Below are positions 14,490 to 25,100 of a stretch of DNA of 64,000 bases, piece by piece. The translations under genes were made by a program, and so were the position numbers. The notes beneath the pieces are model-generated. The model ran no database searches and had not been told where the DNA came from. It saw only the letters and a program-made list of their open reading frames with translations. Numbering within the stretch: position 1 is the first letter of the stretch; each line of letters starts with the position of its first letter. Source of the stretch: Sthenelais limicola. Its lineage: Eukaryota; Annelida; Polychaeta; Phyllodocida; Sigalionidae. Location: the NCBI GenBank assembly GCA_942159475.1, contig OW804094.1, positions 127,024,755 through 127,088,754 on the forward strand, given 5' to 3'.

Positions 14490-14720
14490 GGTGAGGGGTG
14501 GCGGAGTGGTCCAGGATGCTGGCTTTGGATCCAGAGGCATGGAAGTGTTGTGGGATCAACCCCATCCATGCACTGCCCCCATTTTCTGATGGCTGGTGTT
14601 TGATGACTGGATTATGAATCAACGGTCGGATGTACGGCTGTCTTATATATATCTGTGGTACTATGCACATCAGAGAACCATTGCTAATATTCGACAAGAG
14701 TAGGGTATTAATGATAACCG
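14490..14720 (+). mobile_element. tRNA-derived SINE (or tRNA pseudogene with SINE body)
   Basis: The head looks like a type II (Leu/Ser-like) tRNA gene. It has a perfect internal A-box, TGGCGGAGTGG at 14499-14509, an anticodon-like stem CTGG...CCAG, and a T-arm with stem GTGGG/CCCAT around ATCAAC (14550-14565), which is one base short of a normal seven-base T-loop. The acceptor stem does not pair properly, so it should not yield a working tRNA. Downstream sequence contains CAGAGAACCATTGC (14671-14684), which resembles the conserved 3' domain of invertebrate SINEs and recurs at 45225-45235. RNA polymerase III would drive transcription from the A and B boxes. The end is not sharply defined. Confidence 0.65.
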
Positions 14721-15197
14721 TTATAGTGGTTGTTTTCCGCAATAGTTGGTGGAACGGCAGCTATAAAAGTTAAACTAAACAGAATAATACAACATTTATA
14801 CTAAGGGATGGTGGGTAAATACATATGTACTAATATATATGACTGGTGTAGACATAGGAAGATTGTTTACATGATCTATGAAGAAATGACAGAAGTTGGT
14901 TTCTGTAGTATTAAAAGTATTACAATCCCTTTTTGGCTCAAAGGATGACAAGTATTCTCAGATTTCAGCATAGGGGACGTTAATCACATAGGATATCATA
15001 CAGATATAAGCATGCATTGTCTTCTACTTCCTACAAAGTACTCAAAATGAATACATCGACCATTTGAATTGAATACATTATATCATTTTCTGATTAGATA
15101 GAAACGTGGATTGTAATAATTTATTTATATATTAAACGCATCGACCTATGCCTTCTATATGCCTTATAACCTTTGTATTGGTAGTTACATTCAAGAC

Positions 15198-15419
15198 TAA
15201 AGCCTGGGTTCCACTGGCCGGCTACTTCTCCCGCTACTGCTCCCGCTTATTTGGTCCCGCTACTTTTAGAAGCGGGAGCAAGTAGCGGGAGGTAGCCGCT
15301 TCAATTCAAACATTTGAAACGGCTTCTTCCCGCTAATTCCGGTTACTTCTAAAGTAGCGGGAACAAAAAAACGGGAGTAGTAGCGGGAGAAGTAGTGTGG
15401 CAGTGGAACCCAGGCTTAA
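15198..15419. mobile_element. Harbinger-like foldback MITE with TAA target duplication
   Basis: A 216-bp element (15201-15416) is bordered by identical TAA trinucleotides (15198-15200 and 15417-15419). The terminal inverted repeats are AGCCTGGGTTCCACTG and CAGTGGAACCCAGGCT, 16 of 16 complementary. Complementarity continues inward: CTACTTCTCCCGCTACT on the left pairs with its inverse near the right end. The interior is built from repeated TCCCGC / GCGGGA motifs, so most of the element could fold into one long hairpin. A three-base TWA duplication is typical of PIF/Harbinger transposition. No protein is encoded; intact ends and duplication suggest a young insertion. Confidence 0.85.
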
Positions 15420-15900
15420 TACTGAGTATATCACTATTGTGAAAATGTGTAGTGTGTGTACAATACGGTCGACTATACTTGCTGGTACAAATCAGAAACT
15501 TCAGGATGCTGCGTGTGGTTTATACAAATTTCGGTCACAGTAAAAAATGATAAGGACACATGATTGAACACATATATAGCGACTAGATTATTCTGGTTTA
15601 ATCTTATATGGGGTGACCTTTCTGTGTGCCAAAAATCAGTCCTCACTGAATCTACTAAGTACATCAGCGATGTCGCACATTTGACAACCGACTAACACCT
15701 GGTTTCACTCACCCATGCATACTAATATGAGGATGTGGCTTCCTTTTGACACCTTTGAAAGCTAAAGGGAAACCCCCTACAGATGCTAAGTCTCAAAGTG
15801 TGTTCAGAAAGTGCCACGATTGTTACAAGTTGGGTCTTATTTAGATACATTGATTTGGTAGTTCATCCCAGCCGGACTTTTCCCCAGTCCAGGGGCGAGT

Positions 15901-15980
15901 GTCTGTGTGTGGGAGGGTGGGGGTGAGGGGGGGGGGGCTGATGAGCGTTGTTGAGGGGGGGTACAGGGGTAAGGCTGGGT
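15901..15980 (+). repeat. G-rich tract with quadruplex potential
   Basis: Runs GGGAGGGTGGGGGTGA followed by a 12-G run fit the four-tract G-quadruplex rule on the plus strand. A second seven-G run and further GGGG/GGG lie downstream to 15979. It lies between the Harbinger-like MITE and the gtctc-rich repeat. Confidence 0.8.
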
Positions 15981-16033
15981 CACCAATTTGATTCATGGTA
16001 AATGTGTTTTTATAGTCACTGCCTTGAACAGTC

Positions 16034-16245
16034 CAGGGCCCGAATTCTAAAACAAAATGGAGACCTTTTTGAGACCCCCAAAAAGTTTCTAAGGTCTCTA
16101 ATTTGAGTCGGTCTCTAAAAATGGAATTCTAAAAGAGATTTGAGACCCTACTTGAGGCTCAATACGTCTCAAATATAAAGTCCCAAACTGATAGGACTTA
16201 AGAGGGTCTCAAGAGTAAGGAAGTCTCAAATGAAACAGAATGGCG
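16034..16245 (+). repeat. gtctc/gagac-rich repeat, probable truncated TIR element
   Basis: The region opens with CAGGGCCCGAATTCTAAAA, which resembles the end of a TIR transposon. It then carries many copies of GAGAC, GTCTC and TCTCAA on both strands, and AATTCTAAAA recurs at about 16132. The short motifs could fold against one another. I did not find a matching inverted end on the right, so it is either truncated or a tandem-derived repeat. Non-coding. Confidence 0.4.
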
Positions 16246-16727
16246 CAGGTTGCGACATGGAAAATACAATTAGTATTGGTTTTTCAACTATAAACAAAGT
16301 AAAGGCAATGAAAACCCTCTAAAAGCCCCCAGTTCCCGACCTACTCCCTGAGACTTGACAGTTTAATTATTATAAAGTTCAAATGTGAACTGAAAAGTAA
16401 ACTTGCCTTTTATAAGGGTCCCACAAACTAAACCGAGTGCTACGTGCCATTGCTGGGGCTTTAGGTCAGGACCTCACGTCATGAGGAGGTCATGGATCAG
16501 GACGTCACAATGCACCGTCCTTGAACTTGGTGGGACAATGCGATGTCAGGAAGTTTTCTTATCTGTTTAACGAAAGAGCTCCAAAACAAAAAGGGATTTT
16601 GAGATATCATCACATTTGAGAAGATGAGATCAAGCCGATGCCAATGATGGTAAACATTAGGGGCATCTAATAAGTACTTCTATATTATTTTGTGCATGAA
16701 AAGAAGTTAGTGATATTTCCGGATGAC

Positions 16728-16948
16728 GAGTCACTATAGTAAAGAGGTTAACTATACTCTATAGGATAACCTCAGATATGCATGAATATATTCAATACAC
16801 AGTCTTGAAATTTGGTAAATGTATTTATGGTACTAAAATCACTAAACACCCTAAACATCAAAGGATTCTAATTAAGGGATCCTCTGAATAAATCACTTAG
16901 AGAAATATGAGTTTTGCGACTTGTGACTCATTTTCCTGTAACACATCA
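16728..16948 (+). repeat. Dispersed repeat family B, copy 1
   Basis: This non-coding segment is clearly homologous to 43089-43315. Shared blocks in the same order are GTCACTA, a tract around TATACT(C)..ATAGGAT, GTCTTGAAATTTGGTA, and at the right TTTTGCGACTT(G/A)TGACTCATTTT then TGTAACACATCACA. The middle is diverged. The only inverted symmetry is a short GAGTCAC/GTGACTC pair near the two ends. No known superfamily is recognised. Confidence 0.7.
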
Positions 16949-17692
16949 CATATAGGTGAGGAACTACAAACGCCAAGATGCGTTTGGCTCCTAGTCAGGA
17001 CGTCCAGCCACTAGTGTTAATTCATTAACCTGATGAGGTAGCATGACATAATCATTTCCAAAGTCGTCGATCGGGAGCCATATGTTACGTAATAAACAAG
17101 CATACAACATACGATACATGTAATTGTCCGAATAGAAGGATGCTGGTATTGATGTTAATTCAGGTGGCATTCCTATAACATCAATACAAGCATGACTTCC
17201 TGTCATTTACGTGGTTCATGATGTAGGAGGTGTGTGAGGTGTGTGAATAGTGCACTCTGCAGAAAATATTTTCATTCAGGTTAATGTCCCTTAGGTGGAC
17301 CACCGAAATATAGATGTGGAGATATCTTCCACAATTTTGGTCAAATGACTTTGAGATGGGTTTTCGGCTGATTCGACTTCGACAAATATTTCTATAATAA
17401 AACAGCAGTAAAATATCAATAGATTCAGTTCAAACAATAAGTAATTTTGGTAAGATTTCTTTGTCGTTTTTTGCATTATCTTCGTCGATGAATTACTGAG
17501 TAATGATGTAAATTACTGCGAACAAACCTCAAAAGGAGTTGCCCTAGTTTACTCAGGGTTCTCTTCGAATTCGTTAAATGTCCTATAAAATATTTCAAAT
17601 AAGATTTGTCTTGAGTGAAGCAACTTCAACCTTACTTTACAATATCTATCCTTTAATATATCCTGGAGTGCATCTTCAAACACTAGATACTT

Positions 17693-18028
17693 GGGACCTG
17701 TTGCATGAAAACTCCTCACTTAAACTGTTCTATGCTAAGCTATCTGAGAGGTAGATTTCTGTATTCAGGTATTAACATTACATCACATTATGACATAATT
17801 TTCAGTCAACCCTGATCGATAAAAACAATTTGAATTTAATTACAATCACAGCAATTGTATAAACAATCTTTCATTGCTTAGGTAGGATATTCCTACTCTA
17901 GGATTAACGATTAGCACTGTCTGTATATACCAAATGCCTCCCCTAATAGTTCCCTACCAAATGCTTAGCAAGAAAAAGTAGCTAAGGAGGGAAACTATTT
18001 AGTAGGGACTTGTTATGCAACGGGTCCT
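17693..18028. mobile_element. MITE with GGGACC(C/T)GTTGCAT ends
   Basis: The left end GGGACCTGTTGCATGA (17693-17708) is matched by the right end, which reverse-complements to AGGACCCGTTGCATAA. Inside the right half, CCCCTAATAGTTCCCTACC (from about 17940) can pair with GGAGGGAAACTATTTAG and TAGGG near 18005 to form a hairpin, with GCTTAGC motifs in its loop region. No open reading frame is present. The target-site duplication is not clear; TTG and TAG lie next to the ends. The superfamily is not assigned. Confidence 0.65.
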
Positions 18029-18116
18029 AGTACTATCATTCCTTACAAGATAAATAGGTCACTTGTATGTCCATAGGGGGCGTTGGTCGTATTTTATAAA
18101 TCTATATATTGCTATT

Positions 18117-18124
18117 TGACGTCA
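18117..18124. promoter_or_regulatory. CRE palindrome TGACGTCA
   Basis: A full cAMP-response-element consensus in unique sequence. The 8-mer may occur by chance; no gene context. Confidence 0.2.
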
Positions 18125-18892
18125 GACCCTTAGCCTCAGATGAATTGGAGCTATCGAGTATAATTGGATATCGATCCGGTCTCATTTCATCCCTGGCATC
18201 AATCGCTATGTGTCCCTATATTTATAGGACGCAGCACGAAATTTCTTCTTTGTGGTTACTCACAAACACGCACTGTCTTATCTGTTGGAAGGTGTGATCA
18301 GTGATACAGAAAGTAAATAGACTCCATAGATCTAGTTTTGGCTTTTTCTGGCTTTCAATGGTAAATGTCGCGGCCGGAATGCTAGTATCAAATCAGCCAG
18401 TATTAAAGCGGAAGTATTTAAGGATACCAAGATGATCGCAATATCTATTATTTCACTATACTACTATTATTTCATGCTGTGTGATAATAAGTAACTTCAT
18501 GTTGAAGATATGAATAACGAATGTCGACTCACTTAGGAAACAATTTATATATTTAAGCTGGGAGATTGTGATGCCCTACTTTAGACTGTATTTAATAGAT
18601 TACAGGGCGCTTATGAAAATCAATGTAAATTGAGATGTGCTTTGTAATAATAAATGAATTTTGAACAAAAAAAATTGATTAGGTTGAGTGAAATACCCTG
18701 AGACATTCTTAACCTAGCTGGGATTGTCACTTTAATGTATAATTCAAGTGTAGGTGCTTTATTAATACCTAACAATCAGTAATCCTGTGTACAAGCTTTA
18801 TTTTTGTGGCTGGAACATAATTAGGCTCCATGAAACGGTGCAATATTACAGGGTTTTCTCTATGAGGTCAAGTAGGTAATATAACATATATG

Positions 18893-19123
18893 GGGGTCTT
18901 CCACTAAGATCGCAAGGGCTAGCGATGGTTTGCGAGTGACGATTTGATCGTAGAAATATCTACATGTAATTATTTTTATATTCTTGCGATTTGGTCACCA
19001 TTTGTGATTGGATCACAAGGGCTCCTCCACTTGCTCGCATATACTAGAGATCACCTTGCGATTGGGAATCGCTAAGCCTTGCGACTGGATAGCTTGCTTC
19101 TTTTGATATAGTGGAGGAGCACT
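18893..19123. mobile_element. Foldback element with TTGCGAT motifs
   Basis: The left end GTCTTCCACTA (18896-18906) and right end TAGTGGAGGAGC (19109-19120) form an imperfect inverted repeat. Inside, GCAAGGGCTAGCGATGG on the left is roughly complementary to the right-hand stretch containing AATCGCTAAGCCTTGCGAC, and GCTCCTCCACTTGC at 19020 is an internal repeat of the terminal motif. The result is a foldback of about 230 bp. Its ends share TTCCACT with the element at 15198, so the two may be related non-autonomous elements. I could not define a target duplication. Confidence 0.6.
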
Positions 19124-22100
19124 AATAACTATCACCTTCAACCTTACCGTCTCTGTTGTATTGACGAAACATGAACACATCCTGTGATCTCTATTCATTA
19201 TAAATTAATTTAAAAGGGACACATTGAGAACTAGCAATATAAAATCCCTGAAAGCATGCCTCTTCCCCTACTTGAGCTTAATTTATGATAAGGGTAAAGA
19301 GACAAGAGGTGATTGGATAGGAATGGAAATTATATTGCATAGAAGATTAATAATTATACAAGAGAATCTAATTTATTATATCATGGCAAGATCCGATTCG
19401 AACTTGTTTCACTATCTGGTATTCTACCTGGAATTAATTCTATTACTATTGTATGTTTTTGGAACTGTCAACAAAATGGCTTCAAAATGTTCCTCTTTAG
19501 ATTAATATGGGATATGTAATAAATCAACTAACAACTCAACAATCAAACTAACTCGTTGGGTCCACTTAGAATATCACACTCGTTGCTACGTGACTCCTCC
19601 TGGGAGCATATACATGCATCCATGCATTCTAATTATTCATTCATGGCGCGCTTACTGGTGCATACATTTGAGCATGTAAGGCTCACAACTTTTGACACAA
19701 CATAGCCCTAAATATAGAGTCAATGACAAAAATGTTACCTGCTCACTATTCTTAAACCCATTCCGACCCCCAGAACAAAGGCGTTCTGTTGATGAAACAT
19801 TGGTTTTCTACCAAGGGCTGTTTCAGTGCCAAAGGTCAGTGAGGTGATAAGTTTGGGAACAAAGAGAAGAATTTGGTTGTTCAAATGACGGACAACCTCC
19901 ACAAGATAAATAGACCTGGGAATAGCAGAGCCAGTCTTGGAAATAAAGAATGCGCGTTACATGTATGGAAGCAGGCTGGTTGCCCAATGTTCAATTATGT
20001 TTGTTCTTGTAAATGGGTAATTGGTCCCTTAGTGTTATACCTCACGAGTAGCGCTAGATAAATGGCCGCTTAATTTTTTATTTTTATTCCGTCTTCTCAC
20101 TCGAAAGATCCATGAATTGTCTAGTTACTGCTTAGAATGTGGTCGGACACTTTGTCAACTTCTAGGAAATCGTTGTAGGTCACTGGATGAAGTCATTCGA
20201 TAAATTACCTGCCACATGAAATAGAACAATAATTAGACTTTCCCCAGCAACATTACAACTTCCTCTGAAGGGATGTCTCATGAAAATAAGCCATTAACTT
20301 TCCTCGTGGAATAACATCGTCAGGAATAAAACCCTAGAATTAAATTGGCAAAAGAAAAGCGTTATCAAGGAGGTAGGCTCATTTCAATGTTGGTGTTATG
20401 CTGAATATAATGAAGCTCAGGAAGTCGGGAATGATTGAAATCAAATTTTGAGCCTTGGAATAATTCTATAGAGGGTAGGTAATTTAAATTAAGATTAGAA
20501 TTAATTTTTCTCCCGCTGGATAAAGAGATCTGGAGACTTCATTTTATGCTTGTATTGATTTCGTGATAGATAGCATGAAAAATAGAAAAATTAGGCATGT
20601 TTGATTAATAACCCATTGAATATAAAAGAAGAAAGCCGAGTGATAATTCCGTGGGATTTGATGAAAGACCGAGCCCATTAACCAAAGCACAATTACTCAT
20701 GATTCCTAACAGTTTTTTCTCTCTTACTGATAAAATACAAAATGGTCTCATGGTATCCAATTTGAAAATTGATTGGACGGGCCCAGTTTGTCAAAGAACT
20801 CTCGGCAAATAGTTCTGGAAAACGACATCGTATTCCTTTTGGTTTCCACACCATTTTATCTCAGAATTTTCATGGATTGTCAATCATTCAATTTTGATCT
20901 GTAGAATGCCCTTCACATCTGAAAATCCTCTATTTGGTAAAGGTTTTCAAGCGTGGCTTCTCTTGTTTCCGTTCGACAGGGATTCCATAAAGGTCATATC
21001 AAGTTTTTTCGCCCAGGAAAACTGACTTCCGCCGAAAATATTTAGACGCAAAAATGTCTACTGTTATGGAGGAGGACTGGCAAGCACCTTTTTATACATT
21101 TCCTGTTTTTGTTAATAGATCTTAACGGTCGCAAAGGTTGTTAACATATTTTTGGACATATAGAAAAAAAGCGAACTGAACGAAGCCAGTTCAGCACATG
21201 TATGGTGGAGGGCAAGGGTGAACGCGAAGCACGTCGATATCGGACGTTCAGTGTGAGAAACAGTCAATTGTTAACCCATGATGATCAATACGTGGAGGCA
21301 ATTGGTTAGCTTTTCTTTTTGATCTCGCAGGCATCGACGAATGGTTTTTGAGCAATCCATGTCCAAAGGCTATTTGCAGAGTCAACCTTGGCATATTTGT
21401 TCGCCGTAGGAAAATACATTATACAATCGGTCGGGATGTTTCTTTTGTCTTTAAAAAGATCACGCGTTCGGGGCCAGGCGTAGCCGTGAGTATTGGTGCT
21501 CTGCGATCCCTGTGAGACTCATCATAGCGATAAGGAAAGCAGGCCCGCCAGCCAGCAGACAAAAAGACCCCCCTTATCAACCTGAGCATGACTCAATTGT
21601 TTCGGGAAAGGGCATTTGCCATGGAAAAACAGGCATCCATGTTCTGTCTTAAACTCTCCTTCAGGGACATATAAGCTAAGAAGATACTCGGAGAAGATAA
21701 GGATCAATTTTACATATATACAAGGAATAAAACAATGTGTAAATCAATGTACACTATAGATAAAAACTTCTTCACTGGAGCGATGCCATTTTGGTCTGGG
21801 ACTCCCTTGTTATGTATAGAATATATCTCCTTGGGAAGATGACTTTATCAGTTCTAGACTATAGCTGAGACGAATGGTCAATACATCTGTCCCTGGGTGA
21901 GGAAACAACCTCTTCATTCTGACAGTTTCCAATGGGTTGCGGGACGAGTCCAACAACGTATGAATAATAGGGATTAAAGGGAGGAATTGGGCCAAAACAT
22001 TTAAAGAGGCTGCATTCAGCCATGGGTCTGGCTGCTCTTATATCAGTCTCAATTCTTCGCCTCTGTCTGGTTTGTGGGGATCTGGGAAACGCTTGATATA

Positions 22101-25100
22101 AGATACCGCTAATTGCTACGGAAAAAAAGCGCACGATAATTATCGGGGAAGAGTTTACTCGGCTGCAATCTAATTAACTTAGGGCTTCCCAAGGGGATCG
22201 TTAACCTTCCAATCTAGCAAGTTTTGCTTCCCGACGTATCAACCATGGCCCTACACCCCATCCTTCATGGGGCTGATTAAACCCAGCAATGGGGGGAACT
22301 GTCCAAACGCCGACGCAGCCAAAATATCTCGCGAAGACAGATCGCCGATAATGAATCTAACACCGATAAAGGTATTTTGTGGGAGAAATTGCGAGTGCAT
22401 GCATGGTTTGGTGTGAGAGGGGGAGAAGAGCGATGAAGATAGTTTTTGGTCTGTTTTGATGTATGTAAGCTGGGTGTAATTGGTTCGGAGGGACAGCGCG
22501 CTTTGCAGGTGTTTGCAGCGCAATGCAAAGCGTTAATCACACAGAGATATGTGGCTTCGCTCACGGCTTCGTTCATATGCACACCTTCAGCTTTGGTCTG
22601 TCGCTTCTTTAGGCAGGGCCTTGATAAGCAACCAGAACATGCATCCCCACACTCATAGTTTACACCACAGCAACAGCCAAGTTTTTAATTAACTCATGCT
22701 GGGAATGGCAAGCGCTACAAAAGGCATCGGTTTAACTCAAACAAATCGCGAGTGGTCAGAGGAGGAGACTGGCTTGTTTATAGATGTTTGATCCCGATCA
22801 CAGGCGCCCCCTGTAGGGTACTATATCCCATTCAATCTATTGCTATATCAGGGGATCATTGAAGGGTTTACAACTAAAGCCTTCAGGCGAGAGCGCCAGA
22901 AAAGGGTGACCCATTGACAGCGTTCTTTGTGTGGACCTCACAGCAAATGTGGCTTCATGTATTTGACCAGTGCCCAGCCAAGTGGGCAGCTAGTCTAGTG
23001 CCAGGCTTTTTGTAGTTGGACCACGAGTGTGAGGCTGGCCAGGGGAGTGGTGACTAACTAGCTGGGGCGCTCTGTCTGATTGCAGTATTGGGTGGGACAG
23101 CGGCCGACCACATGGGCCAGTAATGCCATGGCATACCAATTGCTAACGTTGTAATCCTCCAGCAAAACACACTACAAGGACTGGCCATTGTTTTTGCACA
23201 GACAAGAAAGGTCGGTCTATTATGGCCCCTGGCCCCTGTAGAATCGATTTTCGGGGCTCATATAATTTAATACCGACTTGGCCCGAGGCAAATCTGTATC
23301 AGGGGAAAATGCAACATACAAGAAGAGTGGCGGAAAAATATTTCGCTTGGGATCAATAAAATCATATACATTCATTCATACATCAAGAGACTCTTTCATA
23401 TCGTTACACTTAAGAGATGATAGATACACAGCTACACCCAGAGTATAAACAGTCCCATCTATTAGAACTCTGAGCCTACTTGATGATAGATGAGAAAAAG
23501 CAGTTTTAAGTGGTCATAGAGGTTAACGCTTACCAGGCTTTCTTTACGGTTGAATACCGTTTGGGTGGGAAGAAAAACAGTAAAGGTCCTCCTAAGAAGT
23601 AATGGAGTTCTAGGCGAGTGCCATCCATCGATTCTGACCCAAATGATTATGGAGTCATTTATCTTGGCGGCGAGCCTCCCTCCATATATTCTGACCGCTC
23701 CATAAGGAGGATTCACATGGCGCACATCAACTGGTGCCAGCTTCGGGCCGCCAACTCCACCTACTACTCAACTAAGTATGGCTCAGCATCTGACATCTCG
23801 TATAGCAAGTGTACGAGCAAATTTAAAGACTTTAAGTCCCTTCAATTGAGGCAGGCAGGCACTAGACAATTCACCCACGGAATTCCTCCTCCCATTAAAG
23901 TTCCCATATGAACACCAGGACGGTCGGAACGAGTCGTAACGGATGTCCTTTAATAGGTTGGTAATCTGACAATTAAGCCAACATTTAAATATGGCACCGT
24001 TGGGTAACTTCTCTCGGCGAATTAAAACATAAAGGAAGGATTAGGCTTATAATTGTACAAGAGACCATGATATTTATCAAACAGTGGATAAGGTCTTTAT
24101 AAAGTGAATATATGGACTTTTATTTGATGAGAATCGTTTGCCGTAGCAAGCAGGCTATTGGGCCAATGTCTTACAAAATGTCCTGTCTCGGTTAGGATAT
24201 CTATTTTATTACGGAGGGATTTTCTATGGGGTACAAACATTGACTTAAATTCTGAGTAGGATGTAAAATCAGGAATGGATAGAGTTCATTAATATTACAG
24301 AGATTCTCTGAAAGGGACATTAGTCTTCATAGGCTTTATTCCATTAGTTCATCCTCATCAATACATAACAGAATCCTGCCCGTTCCTCTTCAGCTCCTTG
24401 AAATTGGTCCCTTCAAGGAAATGTCCCTTTTTCCCTGACTAACTGTCATAGGCGTCTGTAAGCAAATGAGCTGGGCCACCTCAGAGAGTTAAAAGCTGAC
24501 TGGAAACAATTACTGTAGGGTTCGGTTAAAAGCTAAGAAGATGACCATTAGGTTTAGTGATGGGGAAAGAAGGCCCGGCGATTGGCAGGGCTGTGTATCA
24601 TTTAGGCTGAGAGCACGGACAGATATGCTTGTGTCGATGCGTTGAGTAAATGGGCCTGGCCACCTCATAAGGCACCCTGATAGCTAAGGGTGACTCTTCC
24701 AATCAGTGTTACTGCTAACGGCCAACCAGCTTCGCATGACCTTGCCCCATTCCAGACCGGTCCCTTTGGGCAGTACCTACAGACATTGGCAGGCCAGATC
24801 TAATGAGAGAGAAGGAAAAGTCTTTTCAGTAGCACAGACCTTACATAAGACCTACACCACACTTGTTCTCTATCCCAAGTTTTTGTTGTTTTTTTGCTAA
24901 GAATTGTTACTTCATCCATCAGTCTTGCATAAGTAATAGGGCTGGACACCCCGTATGCATGGGCTGTTCAATTTGGGAAGAGAGAGAAGAACCAGTTGAT
25001 GATTGACGATGGTTTACAATTATAGACGAGCCCTAGTTATGCTTCAATTAATGGCTTCTCCCCACCGGCTCAAACGGTTTCACCTGTTGAATGTTTTTCC

